NCBI GenBank assembly: GCA_032173965.1
Contig: CM063289.1
Coordinates: 30,918,690-30,982,689 of the forward strand
DNA: 64,000 bases
Reading direction: 5' to 3'
From: Sitta carolinensis
Lineage: Eukaryota > Chordata > Aves > Passeriformes > Sittidae
A program made the position numbers and the translations under genes. Under the pieces are notes generated by a model that was given only the letters and a program-made list of their open reading frames with translations, was not told the DNA's origin and made no database searches. Shown one piece after another: positions 1 through 11,896 of the stretch (the first letter of the stretch is position 1; every line of letters starts with the position of its first letter).

Positions 1-1050
1 GGGCTGTAAAATCAGTGCCAGGGCACAGAAGGTCCCTGACAGCACCACGGCTTGTTTTCCTAATAATGCACTGAAGGAGCAAAATCTCCCGGGGAAAAGG
101 GAAGAGGCACCTCAGGTCTGTTTCCCCATTCAAGATCAAACCAAGACGAAGCACTCTGGAAAGCTGGACCAGCTCCTGAAGCCTTCCAGGACTGAAGCTC
201 ATTCTCCTGAATAATTTATTGCCTGTTTTGGCCCTGGGCACAAAGCAAGTTTTCCCTCCTGCTCGTGACATGATTCCCATTCCCACTGACAGTGACTCGG
301 GGCGGGTCCTGGCTCTGCTGGCACCAGCTGGAGTCTGCCCCTGCCCCTGGCAAGGTCTGGCCCTTCCCAGCCAGGCTGCAGCACTGGATTCCTGCTTTTT
401 CTCCAGAAAGCAGCAGAAGTTCTGGGGTCCTGCCGGGTCCTGTCCTGGGATGAGCCCGTGACGCCAGGTTTGGCATTTTTGTTGTATCCAGCCCATACAC
501 GATGTAGGTCCAGCTCCTGGGCATTCCCAGAGGACAAGGGGGAGAGGAAAATTTCATTTTCTTTTCCCTTTAAAGACTGAAAGCCTTTTTCTAATTTGAG
601 GAACAAAAATTTCCACTGCTTATAAAATCTGGTGGCAGAGTCCTGCGCCCTTGGATTTCTATGGCCTCGAGATTTCACCATCACAGACTTCAGAAAGGGA
701 GAAGACTTTGACTATGGAACACTGATTTTATATCACTGTGAGAGAAACTAATTAATTCATGAACACAAACACATTGAAGGGTGTTTGATTTACAGCAAGA
801 GAACCATTTCAGATCAGTAAAAGATCAGCCCTCCCATGGTTCTGTGACCTGCACAAATTGAAATTACCAAATGGCAAAGCCAAGCCCCCTTACGACACGA
901 AATACAAATATTGCAGGAGCAAAAGCATGGCAGAGAAGGCTTCCCACCCTTTGGGAGGCAAAGCCCCAAGTCCCCAGCTTTGCCAGACTCCCATTTGATG
1001 AAGAGCACACAGCAGCCTTGGGGGCAAGGAGCCTTGCAGCCCCCCCAGCC
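1..1050. other. single-copy intronic DNA
   Basis: Mixed-composition sequence, GC-richer at 280-460 and AT-richer at 540-800. I see no exon, RNA gene or mobile element that I can name. Confidence 0.5.
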
Positions 1051-1230
1051 CCCCTGCCCTGCCTGAGACCCCTCCCAGACCCCCTGTCCTGCCTGAGACC
1101 CCTCTCAATCCCCCTGCCCTGCCTGAGACCCCTCCCAGCCCCCCTGCCCTGCCTGAGACCCCTCTCAATCCCCCTGCCCTGCCTGAGACCCCTCTCAATC
1201 CCCCTGCCCTGCCTGAGACCCCCCCCAGCC
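1051..1230 (+). repeat. 30-bp minisatellite, 6 copies
   Basis: Six exact-length 30-bp units with the core CCCTGCCCTGCCTGAGACCC. They vary mainly at the unit end (CCCAGC versus TCAATC). The unit is ten codons long, so it creates repetitive open frames on both strands, which are not genes. Confidence 0.95.
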
Positions 1231-1918
1231 CCAGTCCCTTCCCCTGGGATGGGTTTCTGCACCCCTGTGCTCCCTGCCCTTGCACAGGACACATCTGCCC
1301 AGTCCTGGGGAGAAGGGGCAGCTCCAAAGAGCTGGGAATTCCCTTTCCTGCAGCGCTGGAAGTGCAGTGCCCCAGCTCCTGACCCCCAGAACAGGAGCTC
1401 TGCTCCCCTCTCTTCCCAACGATTTCTGGGGAAGGGATTTTTTCAAATGGCTGTTGTTCTACCACTAAGTGGATTTCTCATGCTGTGAAGAAGCCCAGGT
1501 GTCTCCCAGAACTTTCATGATCAAGGTTAGGAAATTATTTTCCAATTCACTAACCAGCAAAAATAATTCAGTTACTCAGAATCCTTGGAGGAGCAACCTC
1601 AAACAAGCAAGAGAAGCTTTCAAAAGAGGCAAGAGAGACAAATTGCACAGGGAGGCTTTGAAGATGTATTACATTTAGTGTGCCTTTAATTACTCACACC
1701 CATCATCTCTTTTAATCAAGGGTCAGCCACTTTATTTGTCAAGAATAGTGGTTTAAATCATTTTCAATGCAAGATGCAATAATTACACTTTCTGCTAATG
1801 AGTCCTTGTGCACATTATTTGTCATTGCATCTAACGAGGACGCTTCACTTTTTTGTTCAAAAGCTGCAGAACCCACAGGGGCTGCTGGAGCAGGAGGGTC
1901 CCAGCAGCTCCCCTGGCA
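1231..1918. other. single-copy intronic DNA
   Basis: GC-rich until about 1,450, then AT-rich with short A/T stretches to about 1,850. No gene or recognisable element seen. Confidence 0.45.
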
Positions 1919-2377
1919 CCAGGACACCCAGGACACCCAGGACATACACAGGACACCCAGGACACCCAGGATACACCCAGGACACCCACAGGACACCACA
2001 TGACACACGGGACACCCATGGGACACACCCAGGACACTCAGGACACACACAGGACACATACAGGACACCCAGGACACACCCAGGACACTCAGGACATCCA
2101 TGTGACACCCAGAGGACACACCCAGGACACTCAGGACACCCAGGACACACAGAACACCCACAGGACACACAGAACACCCACAGGACACACAGAACACACA
2201 CAGGACATCCATGGGATACGCACAGGACACACACAGGACATCCAGGACACCCACAGGACACCACAGGACACCCAGGACATCCATAGGACACCCACAGGAC
2301 ACCCAGGACACACCCAGGACATCCACAGGACACCCAGGACATCCATGGGACACCCAGGACATCCATGGGACACCCAG
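1919..2377 (+). repeat. 9-bp minisatellite (GGACACCCA family)
   Basis: About fifty imperfect copies of a 9-bp unit, with expanded variants containing CATCCATGG and ACACA. It abuts the 36-bp array without unique sequence between them, so the two form one 1.6-kb repeat block. Confidence 0.93.
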
Positions 2378-2378
2378 A

Positions 2379-3486
2379 GGGAAAGGGGCACTGTTCACAT
2401 TCCCCTATCCCACAGGGAAAGGGGCACTGTTCACATTCCCTTATCCCACAGGAGAAGGGGCACTGTTCACATTCCCCTATCCCACAGGAGAAGGGGCACT
2501 GTTCACATTCCCTTATCCCACAGGAGAAGGGGCACTGTTCACATTCCCTTATCCCACAGGAGAAGGGGCACTGTTCACATTCCCCTATCCCACAGGAGAA
2601 GGGGCACTGTTCACATTCCCCTATCCCACAGGAGAAGGGGCACTGTTCACATTCCCCTATCCCACAGGGAAAGGGGCACTGTTCACATTCCCCTATCCCA
2701 CAGGGAAAGGGCACTGTTACATTCCATCCACAGGAAGGCACTGTTCACATTCCCTTATCCCACAGGAGAAGGGGCACTGTTCACATTCCCCTATCCCACA
2801 GGGAAAGGGGCACTGTTCACATTCCCCTATCCCACAGGAGAAGGGGCACTGTTCACATTCCCCTATCCCACAGGAGAAGGGGCACTGTTCACATTCCCCT
2901 ATCCCACAGGAGAAGGGGCACTGTTCACATTCCCCTATCCCACAGGAGAAGGGGCACTGTTCACATTCCCCTATCCCACAGGAGAAGGGGCACTGTTCAC
3001 ATTCCCTTATCCCACAGGAGAAGGGGCACTGTTCACATTCCCCTATCCCACAGGAGAAGGGGCACTGTTCACATTCCCCTATCCCACAGGAGAAGGGGCA
3101 CTGTTCACATTCCCTTATCCCACAGGAGAAGGGGCACTGTTCACATTCCCCTATCCCACAGGGAAAGGGGCACTGTTCACATTCCCCTATCCCACAGGGA
3201 AAGGGGCACTGTTCACATTCCCCTATCCCACAGGGAAAGGGGCACTGTTCACATTCCCCTATCCCACAGGGAAAGGGGCACTGTTCACATTCCCCTATCC
3301 CACAGGAGAAGGGGCACTGTTCACATTCCCCTATCCCACAGGAGAAGGGGCACTGTTCACATTCCCTTATCCCACAGGGAAAGGGGCACTGTTCACATTC
3401 CCTTATCCCACAGGAGAAGGGGCACTGTTCACATTCCCCTATCCCACAGGAGAAGGGGCACTGTTCACATTCCCTTTTCCCACAGG
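2379..3486 (+). repeat. 36-bp minisatellite, about 30 copies
   Basis: Highly homogeneous 36-bp units containing GGGGCACTGTTCACATTCCC. Two positions vary between copies: GGGAAA versus GGAGAA at the unit start, and CCCCTAT versus CCCTTAT near the end. Two shortened units (about 31-32 bp) interrupt the array at 2,703-2,765. Because 36 is a multiple of 3, both strands carry long open frames (up to 571 codons) that are artefacts. Confidence 0.97.
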
Positions 3487-3879
3487 ACAGCAGCTGCTCC
3501 CCAATCTCTTTCCCCACCCGTGTCTGCAGGGGGACAGTGGGGCTGGAGCTGCCCAGTTAGAGCCATGAAATCCCAGGATGACTTGGGTTGAGTGGGACCT
3601 TAAACCCCATCCCATCCTGTTGAGAAGGATGAAACAGGAAAATCTTATAAATATGGCTGCCTGGCAAAAGATTTTGAGAATACAGAAACTATAGGTGAGA
3701 CTGGAATGAGAGCAAGCTTTGAGATCCCAAGCCTTAGTTATTGAACAACTGGAAAACAATGGTCTGGCCACTGAAGTTAATCCCTTTTCATTAAACAATA
3801 CCCTCTGCTTGCAGACAGGTCCAAGGGGCAGAGCAGACCCCACTAGCTTGGCAGGAAGGGTCCAAAGAGCAGTTTTAGG
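3487..3879. other. single-copy intronic DNA
   Basis: Short stretch between the 36-bp array and the LTR-like block. Nothing recognisable. Confidence 0.4.
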
Positions 3880-4470
3880 GTTTAAAATGTAACACAGTGT
3901 GGTAATGTATTGATTCTTATAGGCTGTGTGTAAATGCTATAGGATCTGTGTCTTGTACTAGATTGGTTAGGGAGAATTAGAATATTCAGCACAGAAGAAT
4001 ATTAGAATATACTAGATTGGCTAGTGAGAATTAGAATATTCAGCACAGAAGAATATTAGAATATTAGACTATTAGAATATATTGGATTGGTTAGTGAGAA
4101 TTAGAATATTCAGCACGGAAGAAGATTCATTGTATTGTAATGGGAATTTTGGGAATTCTGTATTTTCGCTCTGTTCTGCTCTCTCTCTCTTTCCTCACTC
4201 TCTCGTGCCTGCTCCGAGCTGTGCTGGCAGCTCCCAGCTGTGCACCCACGCCCTTTGCAATGACCCACAACTTCCAGGACCCGGCTTCAGAGATCTCCCA
4301 TCTCCGTTTGTCCCAGCCATCCTCGCCACACCAACGCCCCCACCCCACCGTGCCCGGGCAGGACCCCCCCATCCTGGCTGCTCCAAGCCCCGTGTCCAGC
4401 CCAGGGGGGCTCAGGGAGCCCCTGCTGCACACGCTGCTCTGGGAGACATTTGATTTAATAAGATAAAGTG
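3880..4470 (+). mobile_element. possible solitary LTR of an avian endogenous retrovirus (old)
   Basis: An AT-rich part with an internal triplication is followed by a CT-rich stretch (4,165-4,205), a GC-rich part and a TTTAATAAGATAAA sequence near 4,454. This order is what a songbird retroviral LTR can look like (U3 repeats, promoter, polyadenylation region). I see no flanking internal retroviral genes and could not confirm TG...CA ends or a target-site duplication. It could be ordinary intronic sequence. Confidence 0.3.
3958..4125 (+). repeat. three imperfect copies of a 60-70 bp AT-rich unit
   Basis: The words GATTGGTTAG, GAGAATTAGAATATTCAGCA and AGAAGAATATTAGAATAT recur three times, with a short extra ATTAGA expansion before the third copy. 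It sits within the LTR-like block. Confidence 0.85.
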
Positions 4471-5138
4471 CTCCAAGTCAGCTGGTTTTTTTTTTTTTTT
4501 TTTTTGTCTGAGCAGCAAGCTGCAATTTGTACGTTGAAAATAATCATTAAAAGTGTATTTTTATCCCCCTCCACACACATTCTCTGGATATCTCAGTCCC
4601 CAGCAGCAGAAAACACATTTGAATGTGTTGCAACATCACAAATTTCCGTGCAGTGAAGCAGCCTGGCCACACAAACCACAGAAAGGCAGTGTTGTGTACT
4701 CTGCACACACAAAACTCAGTTTCCACATCTCACATTGTTGAAGAAAACACCAGAAATATTAATTTCCACCACCCAAAGCTGTGGCTGTGTTTTTCATCCC
4801 CTGAGGTCGCTGCTTTGGTCCCCTTGACCACAGTGCACACCCAGACCCTCACACAGGCAACGAGGTTTTGCTATAACCTATAAAAAATGACCTGGAACAG
4901 AGGTGATATTTTACCAGTGTGTTTATCCATAAAAGTGTCTGGTAAAACCCACACAGATTTATTATTTCTACTTTTCTTATATAATAAAAATGTGAAATAT
5001 TGCACTGTTTTTCATCTCCACACGTTCGGATGACCACTAAGGACCCGTCTTGGTGCCACAGGTACCTCCTGCTCCTCTCAGGATCCCTGAGGTGGGAAAA
5101 GCTCCCCCAGCCCATCGAGTCCCAGCTGTGCCCAGCAC
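4471..5138. other. AT-rich single-copy DNA with a T20 run
   Basis: A run of 20 T lies at 4,486-4,505. The rest is moderately AT-rich single-copy sequence. No gene seen. Confidence 0.5.
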
Positions 5139-5305
5139 TCAGTGCCACCTCCAGGAATCCCTGGGCACCCCAGGGATGGGCACCCCAACCCTCCCTGGGC
5201 ATTCCAGAGCCTGACCCCCCTTCCCATGGGGAAATTCCTGCTGCTGTCCCGCCTGAGCTGCCCTGGCCCCGTTCCCTCCCCTCCTGTCCTGTTCCCCCTC
5301 CAGTC
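5139..5305 (-). mobile_element. CR1 LINE 3'-end fragment
   Basis: In reverse orientation it shows familiar CR1 wording: CTCCAGGAATCC, GGGATGGGCACCCCAACC, CTCCCTGGGCATTCC, CCCATGGGGAAATTCCTGC and TGAGCTGCCCTGGCCCCGTT. The terminal part is lost. CR1 copies in birds are usually 5'-truncated 3' ends like this; no reverse transcriptase coding remains. Confidence 0.75.
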
Positions 5306-5913
5306 AGGGAGATCCAACCCTGGAACAAGTGGGAATTCCTCAGCGCTCCCTCTCCCTCCCGTGAAAGCCAACAATAAAACTTTATGTGCCTGCAAGTTGC
5401 TCTGCATTGTTGGAGGACTTGTCTCTCATCTCATTAGCAGCTTCCCTTCATCCTGCAACTTTAATTAGCAGCTCCAGTGTGGGATTTACCTACGACTGCC
5501 ATGGGTGAGGAGTGCGAGCTAATGAATTATTCAAGGCAAATTAAGAGACCGAGGGAGTTCTCTTGCTGTCTCACTCTAATACACCGTTCATTAGCAGAGA
5601 TTTTCACCTGTGACAGCCGCAGGTACCTCACAGGCTGAATCTCTGTGCTCACCTGAAACGGATTCTGCCTCTGTCCGTGCGAATGTCAACCCCCCAGTTC
5701 TGCCCAGAGACATTTCATTAGCAGTGACAGTCAGTAAATTGGATCCCCAGGATCTGGGATATCTTCATTAAACCTGGGCAGGCGGATTCCCGCCCCCTGG
5801 GAATGCCCCAGGGAGCCGGGCAGGACCCGCACGGATCTGCCACCCACCCCAGAGCCCTTGGGGCACTGAAACCTCCCGAAAACTTCCAGCAACTGAGGAA
5901 ATGTGGAGAAAGC
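5306..5913. other. single-copy intronic DNA
   Basis: Contains AT-rich patches (5,440-5,600 and 5,700-5,780) with several ATTAGC words, possibly conserved non-coding sequence. No gene seen. Confidence 0.4.
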
Positions 5914-5976
5914 TCCTCCAGTTCCACCCCTCCCACTGTGCCAGGGTGCTCCAAGCCCATCCAGGCTGGAGCACAC
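5914..5976 (-). mobile_element. short CR1 3'-end fragment
   Basis: About 60 bp matching the reverse of the CR1 3' region (TCCAGTTCCACCCCTCCCAC, then GGTGCTCCAAGCCCATCCAG). Confidence 0.6.
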
Positions 5977-6255
5977 CCAGGGGCAGCCTCGGCTGCTCAC
6001 AGCAGTTTGCTGTATGACCTGCACCCCTTTCTTTGGGGATGTTTGTGTCTCCAGAGCCTGGCAGGAGCTCTGGGACAGTTTGGGCAGCTCTGGCACATGG
6101 AATGCACGCCGGGGTGTGAGGCTGCTCTCCCTGCTGCCCTCCTCTCTCCTGGTTGCCCCCAGAGCAGAGCCTGCAATCAGCGGGGCCAGCCTGGTCCAGC
6201 CCTCTGCTGACAGAAATCCTGAGAGCCTGCAGACACAGCTGACTGCTGCACGGAG

Positions 6256-6894
6256 CTGTTACCCCATGAATACTCCTGTTACCCATGAATACCCCTGTAA
6301 CCCCATGAATACTCCTGTAACACCATGAATACCCCTGTAACACCATGAATACTCCTATAACCCCATGAATACCCCTGTTAACCCCATGAATACTCCTGTA
6401 ACCCCATGAATACTCCTGTTACCCCATGAATACCCTGTAACCCATGAATACTCCTGTAACCCCATGAATACCCCTGTTACCCCATGAATACCCCTGTAAC
6501 CCCATGAAATTCCTGTAACCCCATGAATACTCCTGTAACCCCATGAATACTCCTGTTAACCCATGAATACTCCTGTAACCCATGAATACCCCTGTACCCC
6601 ATGAATACTCCTGTAACCCCATGAATACTCCTATAACCCCATGAATACCCCTGTACCCCATGAATATTCCTGTAACCCCATGAATACTCCTGTAACCCCA
6701 TGAATACTCCTGTAACCCCATGAATACCCCTGTTACCCCATGAATACTCCTGTAACCCCATGAATACCCTGTTACCCATGAATACCCTGTAACCCCATGA
6801 ATACCCCTGTAACCCAATGAATACTCCTGTTACCCCATGAATACCCCTGTTACCCCATGAATACTCCTGTAACCCCATGAACACTCCTATAAAC
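6256..6894 (+). repeat. 20-bp minisatellite, about 33 copies
   Basis: The unit is CCCCATGAATACTCCTGTAA, with common variants ATACCCC, TTACC and AATTCC. Units drift between 17 and 21 bp. Minus-strand frames through it look like a repeated Trp-Gly-Tyr protein, but that is a reading artefact. Confidence 0.96.
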
Positions 6895-8017
6895 AAACTC
6901 ACCTGTTCTTACCCACAGGTTTGTGGGTTTATGAGCAGAGCACACAGCAGTGAACAGTTTCCTTTTCAAAGGCAAGGCACAGCAGTGCCTGGAGCTGGCT
7001 GCTTTGGCTCCTGGAGGAGCTGCAGCAGCCCAGCTGCCCTCTGCAGCCCTGTGCCACAGGGGTGATGCTGACAAGGCAAAGGTCAGGCACCCCTTGGCCA
7101 GGCTTGGCTATTTTTTCCATATCTGCAGCCACGTTAGAATATTCTCAATCCCATTCCTACATGCTACAGCTTTGGTTTGGGTCACTAAAGAAATCAGATT
7201 TTTGGCATTAAAATCAAATAACAATTTAGTGCATTTTAAAGAACAGAATGAATTGCTCAGAGACACCCATTAAGTCTCAGAAAGAAAGGTCTGGATGCAG
7301 GAAATCCTCAGAAGAGCCCACAGCTCTTCTCTGCTGTGACTGCAGCGGTGCTGGTGGGGGGAGCTGAGCTTCAGCAGAGCCCTGCACCCCTCTGCCCTGG
7401 GAAAAGGGGAATTTCTCCCTCCCCTCTGCCCAAGAAAGCCCTTCCTGACACCATTCAGCTCACCAAAGGCCTCGAGGTACCTTCTGCAGAGGCACCAGCC
7501 TGGGCAGATGAGGAGCCCTGCCTGCTTTGAGCACTGACTCCAGCAGTTCATTGCCTCGAAAACCCTCGCCTCGCAGTTAAATTGGAATTGTTCACTTTCA
7601 GCTTTTAGTCATTAGTTTGCATTGTGGGCTTTATGCCAAGATCGGATTTTGGGAGTTTTTGACATTAAAACATTCTCCAGCACAATGAGGGTGCCCAGTG
7701 CCGTTCTGCCAAACCCATTAGCCAGAGTTCCTGAAGCTTCTCCCCATAAACACTCTTTACTTCCCATACAATATTTTTTCTCCCTCCTCTGCCCCTTTCT
7801 GCCCTGCCAGCAGCTTTGGGAAAGCAGATCCCAGCCTGTTTCCACATCAGCAGAGCTGTTGGATCCTCTCCCTGCCCAGCTATGCACACCTCTGGATCCT
7901 GGGGGGCCGTGGGGCTGGGCCAGGGCCCAACAGAAAATCTGATTTTAGAATGGGCCCAGCTGGTTGGGATCTGAGCAGCTCCCCTCCTGGCCATCTCCCG
8001 TTCCTCCCAGCCCTGTG
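6895..8017. other. single-copy intronic DNA
   Basis: Mixed sequence with an AT-rich island at 7,110-7,290. No gene, repeat array or mobile element that I can name. Confidence 0.45.
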
Positions 8018-8125
8018 CCAGCAGGAATTTCCCCCTGGAGAGGGGCTCAGGCTGGCAGGGGCTGCCCAGGGGGGTCTGGAGTGCCCAGCCCTGGGGGTGC
8101 CCTCTCCTTCACTGGGGACTGGCCA
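8018..8125 (+). mobile_element. CR1 LINE 3'-region fragment
   Basis: Forward CR1 wording: CAGGAATTTCCCCCTGGAGA, then GGCAGGGGCTGCCCAGG, GGAGTGCCCAGCCCTGGGGG and GTGCC. The 3' end is missing. Confidence 0.65.
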
Positions 8126-9505
8126 AAATGAGACAGGAGGGATTTTATTTCCTTTTAATGGGAAGCTCGAGCTCCTTGGTAGGAGCTGTGCACGAGGCCA
8201 GCTCTGCAGACAAAGTGAACATTTCAGTTTGCAAACCTGGAATGGAAACACATCTCTGTGCCATCCTCATGGAGACTGCAGGTGCAGCACCCAGGAGCAG
8301 AGAGAGCAAATGAGGGAGGAACCAAGGGGATCCAGAAGGATCCAGAGCCTGCCTGCAGGGCCAAAGTGGGGAATAATAGGAATATTCAAAAGAGAGCAAA
8401 AAAATTGTGAAAAAAAGAGGCGATTTATGAGCTTTACCTCAAAAATGCATTCACAGCCATATTCATGAAACCATCCTCTGAGAACAGATGGTCGATAACC
8501 TAAATAATTTTTAGTTTAGTCTCCAGTTTTGCAAGAAATCTGAAATATTCTGTGTCTGTACAAGCCTTGCCCTGGGAAGAGAAGCTGATTAAATTAGTGC
8601 AGCAATGAGTTTTTTGAGGATCCTGCCTGGACCCTTCCCTGCAGGCCTTGGCACCAGGACTGTGGCCCCTGTCTGTGCCAGAGCCACTGCACCAGGGCTG
8701 TGCCACAGCTCTGCCAGAGCAGCTGAGACACCGTGTTCCCAAAAATATCCCTTCCTGGGGAAAATGGAGCACCTGTGTAAGAGGCACCCTGGAATCTTGC
8801 CTTTTTGGGCCCCAAACCCACGCTCTCAGAATAGACACTGCACCCAGCCCGAGTTCTGCTGAAGCCAAAGATGGTCCTGGAACCACCCAAACCTTCCCTT
8901 CCTTCTGCATCACACCACCAGGTCCAACAGATCTTCATGTGGAGCAAAGGCTTTTGTTATTTATAACCACGCTCAGACCGTTTTTCAGTATGGATTTGAA
9001 CGCACACCAACGAAGATGATAAAATTACCTTCCTCCTTAAATAATCAGGCCGGTCTACTAATGTAAAATTAATGGCATGGAATGAAAATGTTGGGCAGTT
9101 TCAAAATAAATTAAGTGTGGAAGCAGGTTACGTTTAATCAAGCTGTCATGCAAATTAGCAGCCTTGCTCGGTGAGGACTATTTAAAGAACTCCTTAGCTG
9201 GGGAAAATGTTTTTGGAAGCACTACAGGAACAGTCTCTGTTTTGTTGAGGCACAGGAATGTTAAAAAGCTCCCCCAGCACAGGGCCAGTGTGTCGATCCC
9301 ACAGAGCTTTGCTGAGAGGGAAGTGCCAGGGGCTGGGGCAGCCAGAGCCAATATTCCCAGAAAATCAGGGAATCTGGGATGCTGCACACAGCTGCCAGAA
9401 CAAAACACGCCACCGAAGACAAAGGAAAAGGAAAAAGCAAAAGCAAACAAAGCAATGAAAAACACCAAACCAAACCCAACCCAAACAAACAAAACAATTC
9501 TAAAA
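8126..9505. other. single-copy intronic DNA with AT-rich island
   Basis: The part at 9,030-9,185 is AT-rich and looks like candidate conserved non-coding sequence. It carries an exact POU octamer ATGCAAAT at 9,148-9,155. An A-rich stretch at 9,415-9,505 leads into the CR1 fragment. Confidence 0.45.
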
Positions 9506-9735
9506 ACACAGAATCATTAGGGGGAGAAGTTCACAGCCTCCCGGGCTGGTTTGGCTTGGCAGGGACCTTAAAGCTCCTCTCCTTCCACCCCCTGCCCTGG
9601 CAGGGACCCCTCCCACCATCCCAGGGGCTCCAGTGTCCATCCTGCCCTGGGCACTGCCAGGATCCAGGGGCAGCCCCAGCTGCTCTGGCAATTCCAGCCC
9701 CTGCCACCCCCATGGGAGGATTTCTCTTCCACACC
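9506..9735 (-). mobile_element. CR1 LINE 3'-end fragment (songbird-like)
   Basis: Reverse-oriented CR1 starting with the 3'-terminal CACAGAATCATTA. It continues through GGCAGGGACCTTAAAGCTC, CCCCCTGCCCTGGCAGGGAC, GCACTGCCAGGATCCAGGGG and CAGCCCCAGCTGCTCTGG. This is one of the best-preserved CR1 pieces in the window and a main reason for calling the genome songbird-like. Confidence 0.85.
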
Positions 9736-11502
9736 CAGGCTCTTTCCCAGCTGAAGTGCCTCGTTTCTTGTCATTTATCTGCTTTCCATTCACAGCCTGT
9801 TCTCTGCCCGCCCTGGGCTCGGGGGGCTCCTCGGGGGGCTCCCACCACGGCAGAATCCCAGCCCCTGGTGAGCTCCAGAGCAGCCCGGAGGGGCTGGGGG
9901 CAAGGGCAGCTCAGGCTGCCTGGACACTGCCCCTGGCAGCCCAGAACACCACCCCTGCAGCAGGAACAGCCTGGCACTGCCCGAGAGCTTGGGCATCCCC
10001 CCAAAGCCCCCAGGACCTCCCCTGGCCAGGGACCCTGCTGCCTCTTCTCTACCAGCCCAGGAAGGGAGCAGCAGAGGAGATGATTTCCTGGAATCAGAGT
10101 TATTTTTAACTCCAGCGTGATGGTTCTGGGCTGACTGCCTTGAAAAGCTTGATTTCTGTGAATTTCATCCACTTTTTTGATTCTGTGACTTTTCGTGGTT
10201 TATACACATCCAAATCCATTTTCCTTTTACGAGATTAGCAGAGTGACGGCTCAGAAAGGAATATTGTTTTGAGGTATTAATGCAAATAAAGAAGTGGAAT
10301 GGAAGGTTCAGGATGACTCAGTGCATTTCTTTATCTCTGGGAGTCGAGGGGGCTGTGACTCAGGGCAGAGGCAGGCCAGGAGCCAAGAACCCAGAGCTGA
10401 CTGTGGCCACTCAGAATTGTCCCTGGAGCCCAAAAGGTGTTGGGGTATTCCATGTGGTCGGTGCAGCTCCAATAAACCAGGAGCAGACCCAGCAGCCCGC
10501 TGGGTTTGCCTCAGGGTGGGTATTCTGGGGGTGATGCAAGAGCAGAGACCAAACCCACCCCAAACAAACCAAAGGTGAGTGTGGGTGAAACCCAGAGAAT
10601 CAGGGACTGACTCTTCTTTGGCTTGAGGAATCTCTTCCTGCTCTGCAGTCCCAGCCTGCCCCCCTCAGCTCCCAGCTGTGCCCTGTCCTGTAGGACACAG
10701 CACCCAAATCCCCCCTGCTGCCCACCCCAGGGCATTTCCATTTCCATTGGAGCTGTCCCCAGCCCGGGGAGTTGCTGCAGTCCCCCCAGCCGACCCCATC
10801 AGCCACATCTCATGGGCTGGCTGTGCCTCACCTTCAGCACTGGCACCTTCACACTGCCAGAAATGTAACGTGAAGGGGCTTTGTGCAGGTTAAAAAAAAA
10901 AAAAAATAACAAACTAAATGCGATAATTAAATTAATTTGAAACTAAGTTTTGACCATTTGCAGAATTCCATGCTAAAAAACAAACAAAAAAAATTAAAAA
11001 TAAATTAAGGAGCTGTGACAAAAGCTATATTTTGTTCTCTCTTCCTCTGCTCTTTAATAGTCTCTGAATGAAAAGTCTAGTGCAATTTTCTAGCCCACTT
11101 GTTCCAGCCAGGGGGAAAGCTGCTCGTTATAATTAGGCCACTTTCATAACAGATTTGTGCTGCCCCTCCTCCCGTGGATGAGGCCAAGGCTCTGCACCTG
11201 GGGCTGGTGCTCTGCTCCCCCAGCACAGCCACTGCCCACCCTCCCCAGCCCTCTCCCAGCACCCAGAGCCCACGGAGCCAGCAGCAAAGCCTGAGAGGAA
11301 CTGCAGAGGGGAACCTGCAGAGGGGAACCTGCAGAGAGATCTGGGTTGGGAGAGCTCTGAGCACCATCCCTGCTGAGCCAGCACTGCCCATTAACGAGGG
11401 CTTCACTCTGCACTTCCCTCTGAGCCCACCCGAGCCCACCGAGCCTGTGGGCCCAGGTCAGGGCCAGAGGGAGGACCCAGCCAGGCTGGGTCAGAGCCAC
11501 GC
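9736..11502. other. single-copy intronic DNA
   Basis: GC-rich to about 10,070, then mixed, with AT-rich stretches at 10,190-10,300 and 10,890-11,080. An exact POU octamer ATGCAAAT lies at 10,280-10,287. No gene seen. Confidence 0.45.
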
Positions 11503-11665
11503 ACCAGGAGGTGCCAGGGACACCAGGAGATGTCCATGGACTCCAGGAGATGCCAGGGACACCAGGAGATGCCCATGGACTCCAGGAGATGCCCAAGGAC
11601 TCCAGGAGATGCCAGGGACACCCGGAGATGCCCATGGACTCCAGGAGATTGCCCATGGACTCCAG
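11503..11665 (+). repeat. 18/20-bp minisatellite
   Basis: About eight units alternate between CCAGGAGATGCCCATGGACT (20 bp) and a shorter form with GCCAGGGACA (18 bp). Confidence 0.93.
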
Positions 11666-11755
11666 TCCTCCCAGGACAGGGCAGGGCTGGAAAAGCAGAA
11701 ACTCGGGGGGCATTGCCCACCCCAGACCTCCAAGAACTGGGGCTGCACCAAGCTG

Positions 11756-11896
11756 GGATCAGGGGCAGCCCCTGGAGTGCCCCATTCCCATGGGATCAGG
11801 GACAGCCCCATTCCCATGGGATCAGGGACAGCCCCAGCAGTGCCCCATTCCCATGGGATCAGGGACAGCCCTGGAGTGCCCCATTCCCACTGGGAT
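11756..11896 (+). repeat. short minisatellite, about 35-bp unit, 4 copies
   Basis: Units share GTGCCCCATTCCCATGGGAT and CAGGGACAGCCC. One copy lacks the GTGCC segment. TCCCATGGGA is a perfect 10-bp palindrome in each unit. Confidence 0.9.

Noticed and set aside
2379..3486. CRISPR-like regular repeats
   Set aside because: There are no unique spacers between repeats, and the host is clearly an animal genome. It is a plain tandem array.
1853..3591. Open frames of 408-571 codons with repeated PYPTGEGALFTF or HSPIPQEKG motifs
   Set aside because: They are three readings of one 36-bp array whose unit is a multiple of three. There is no splice context, no codon preference and no known family.
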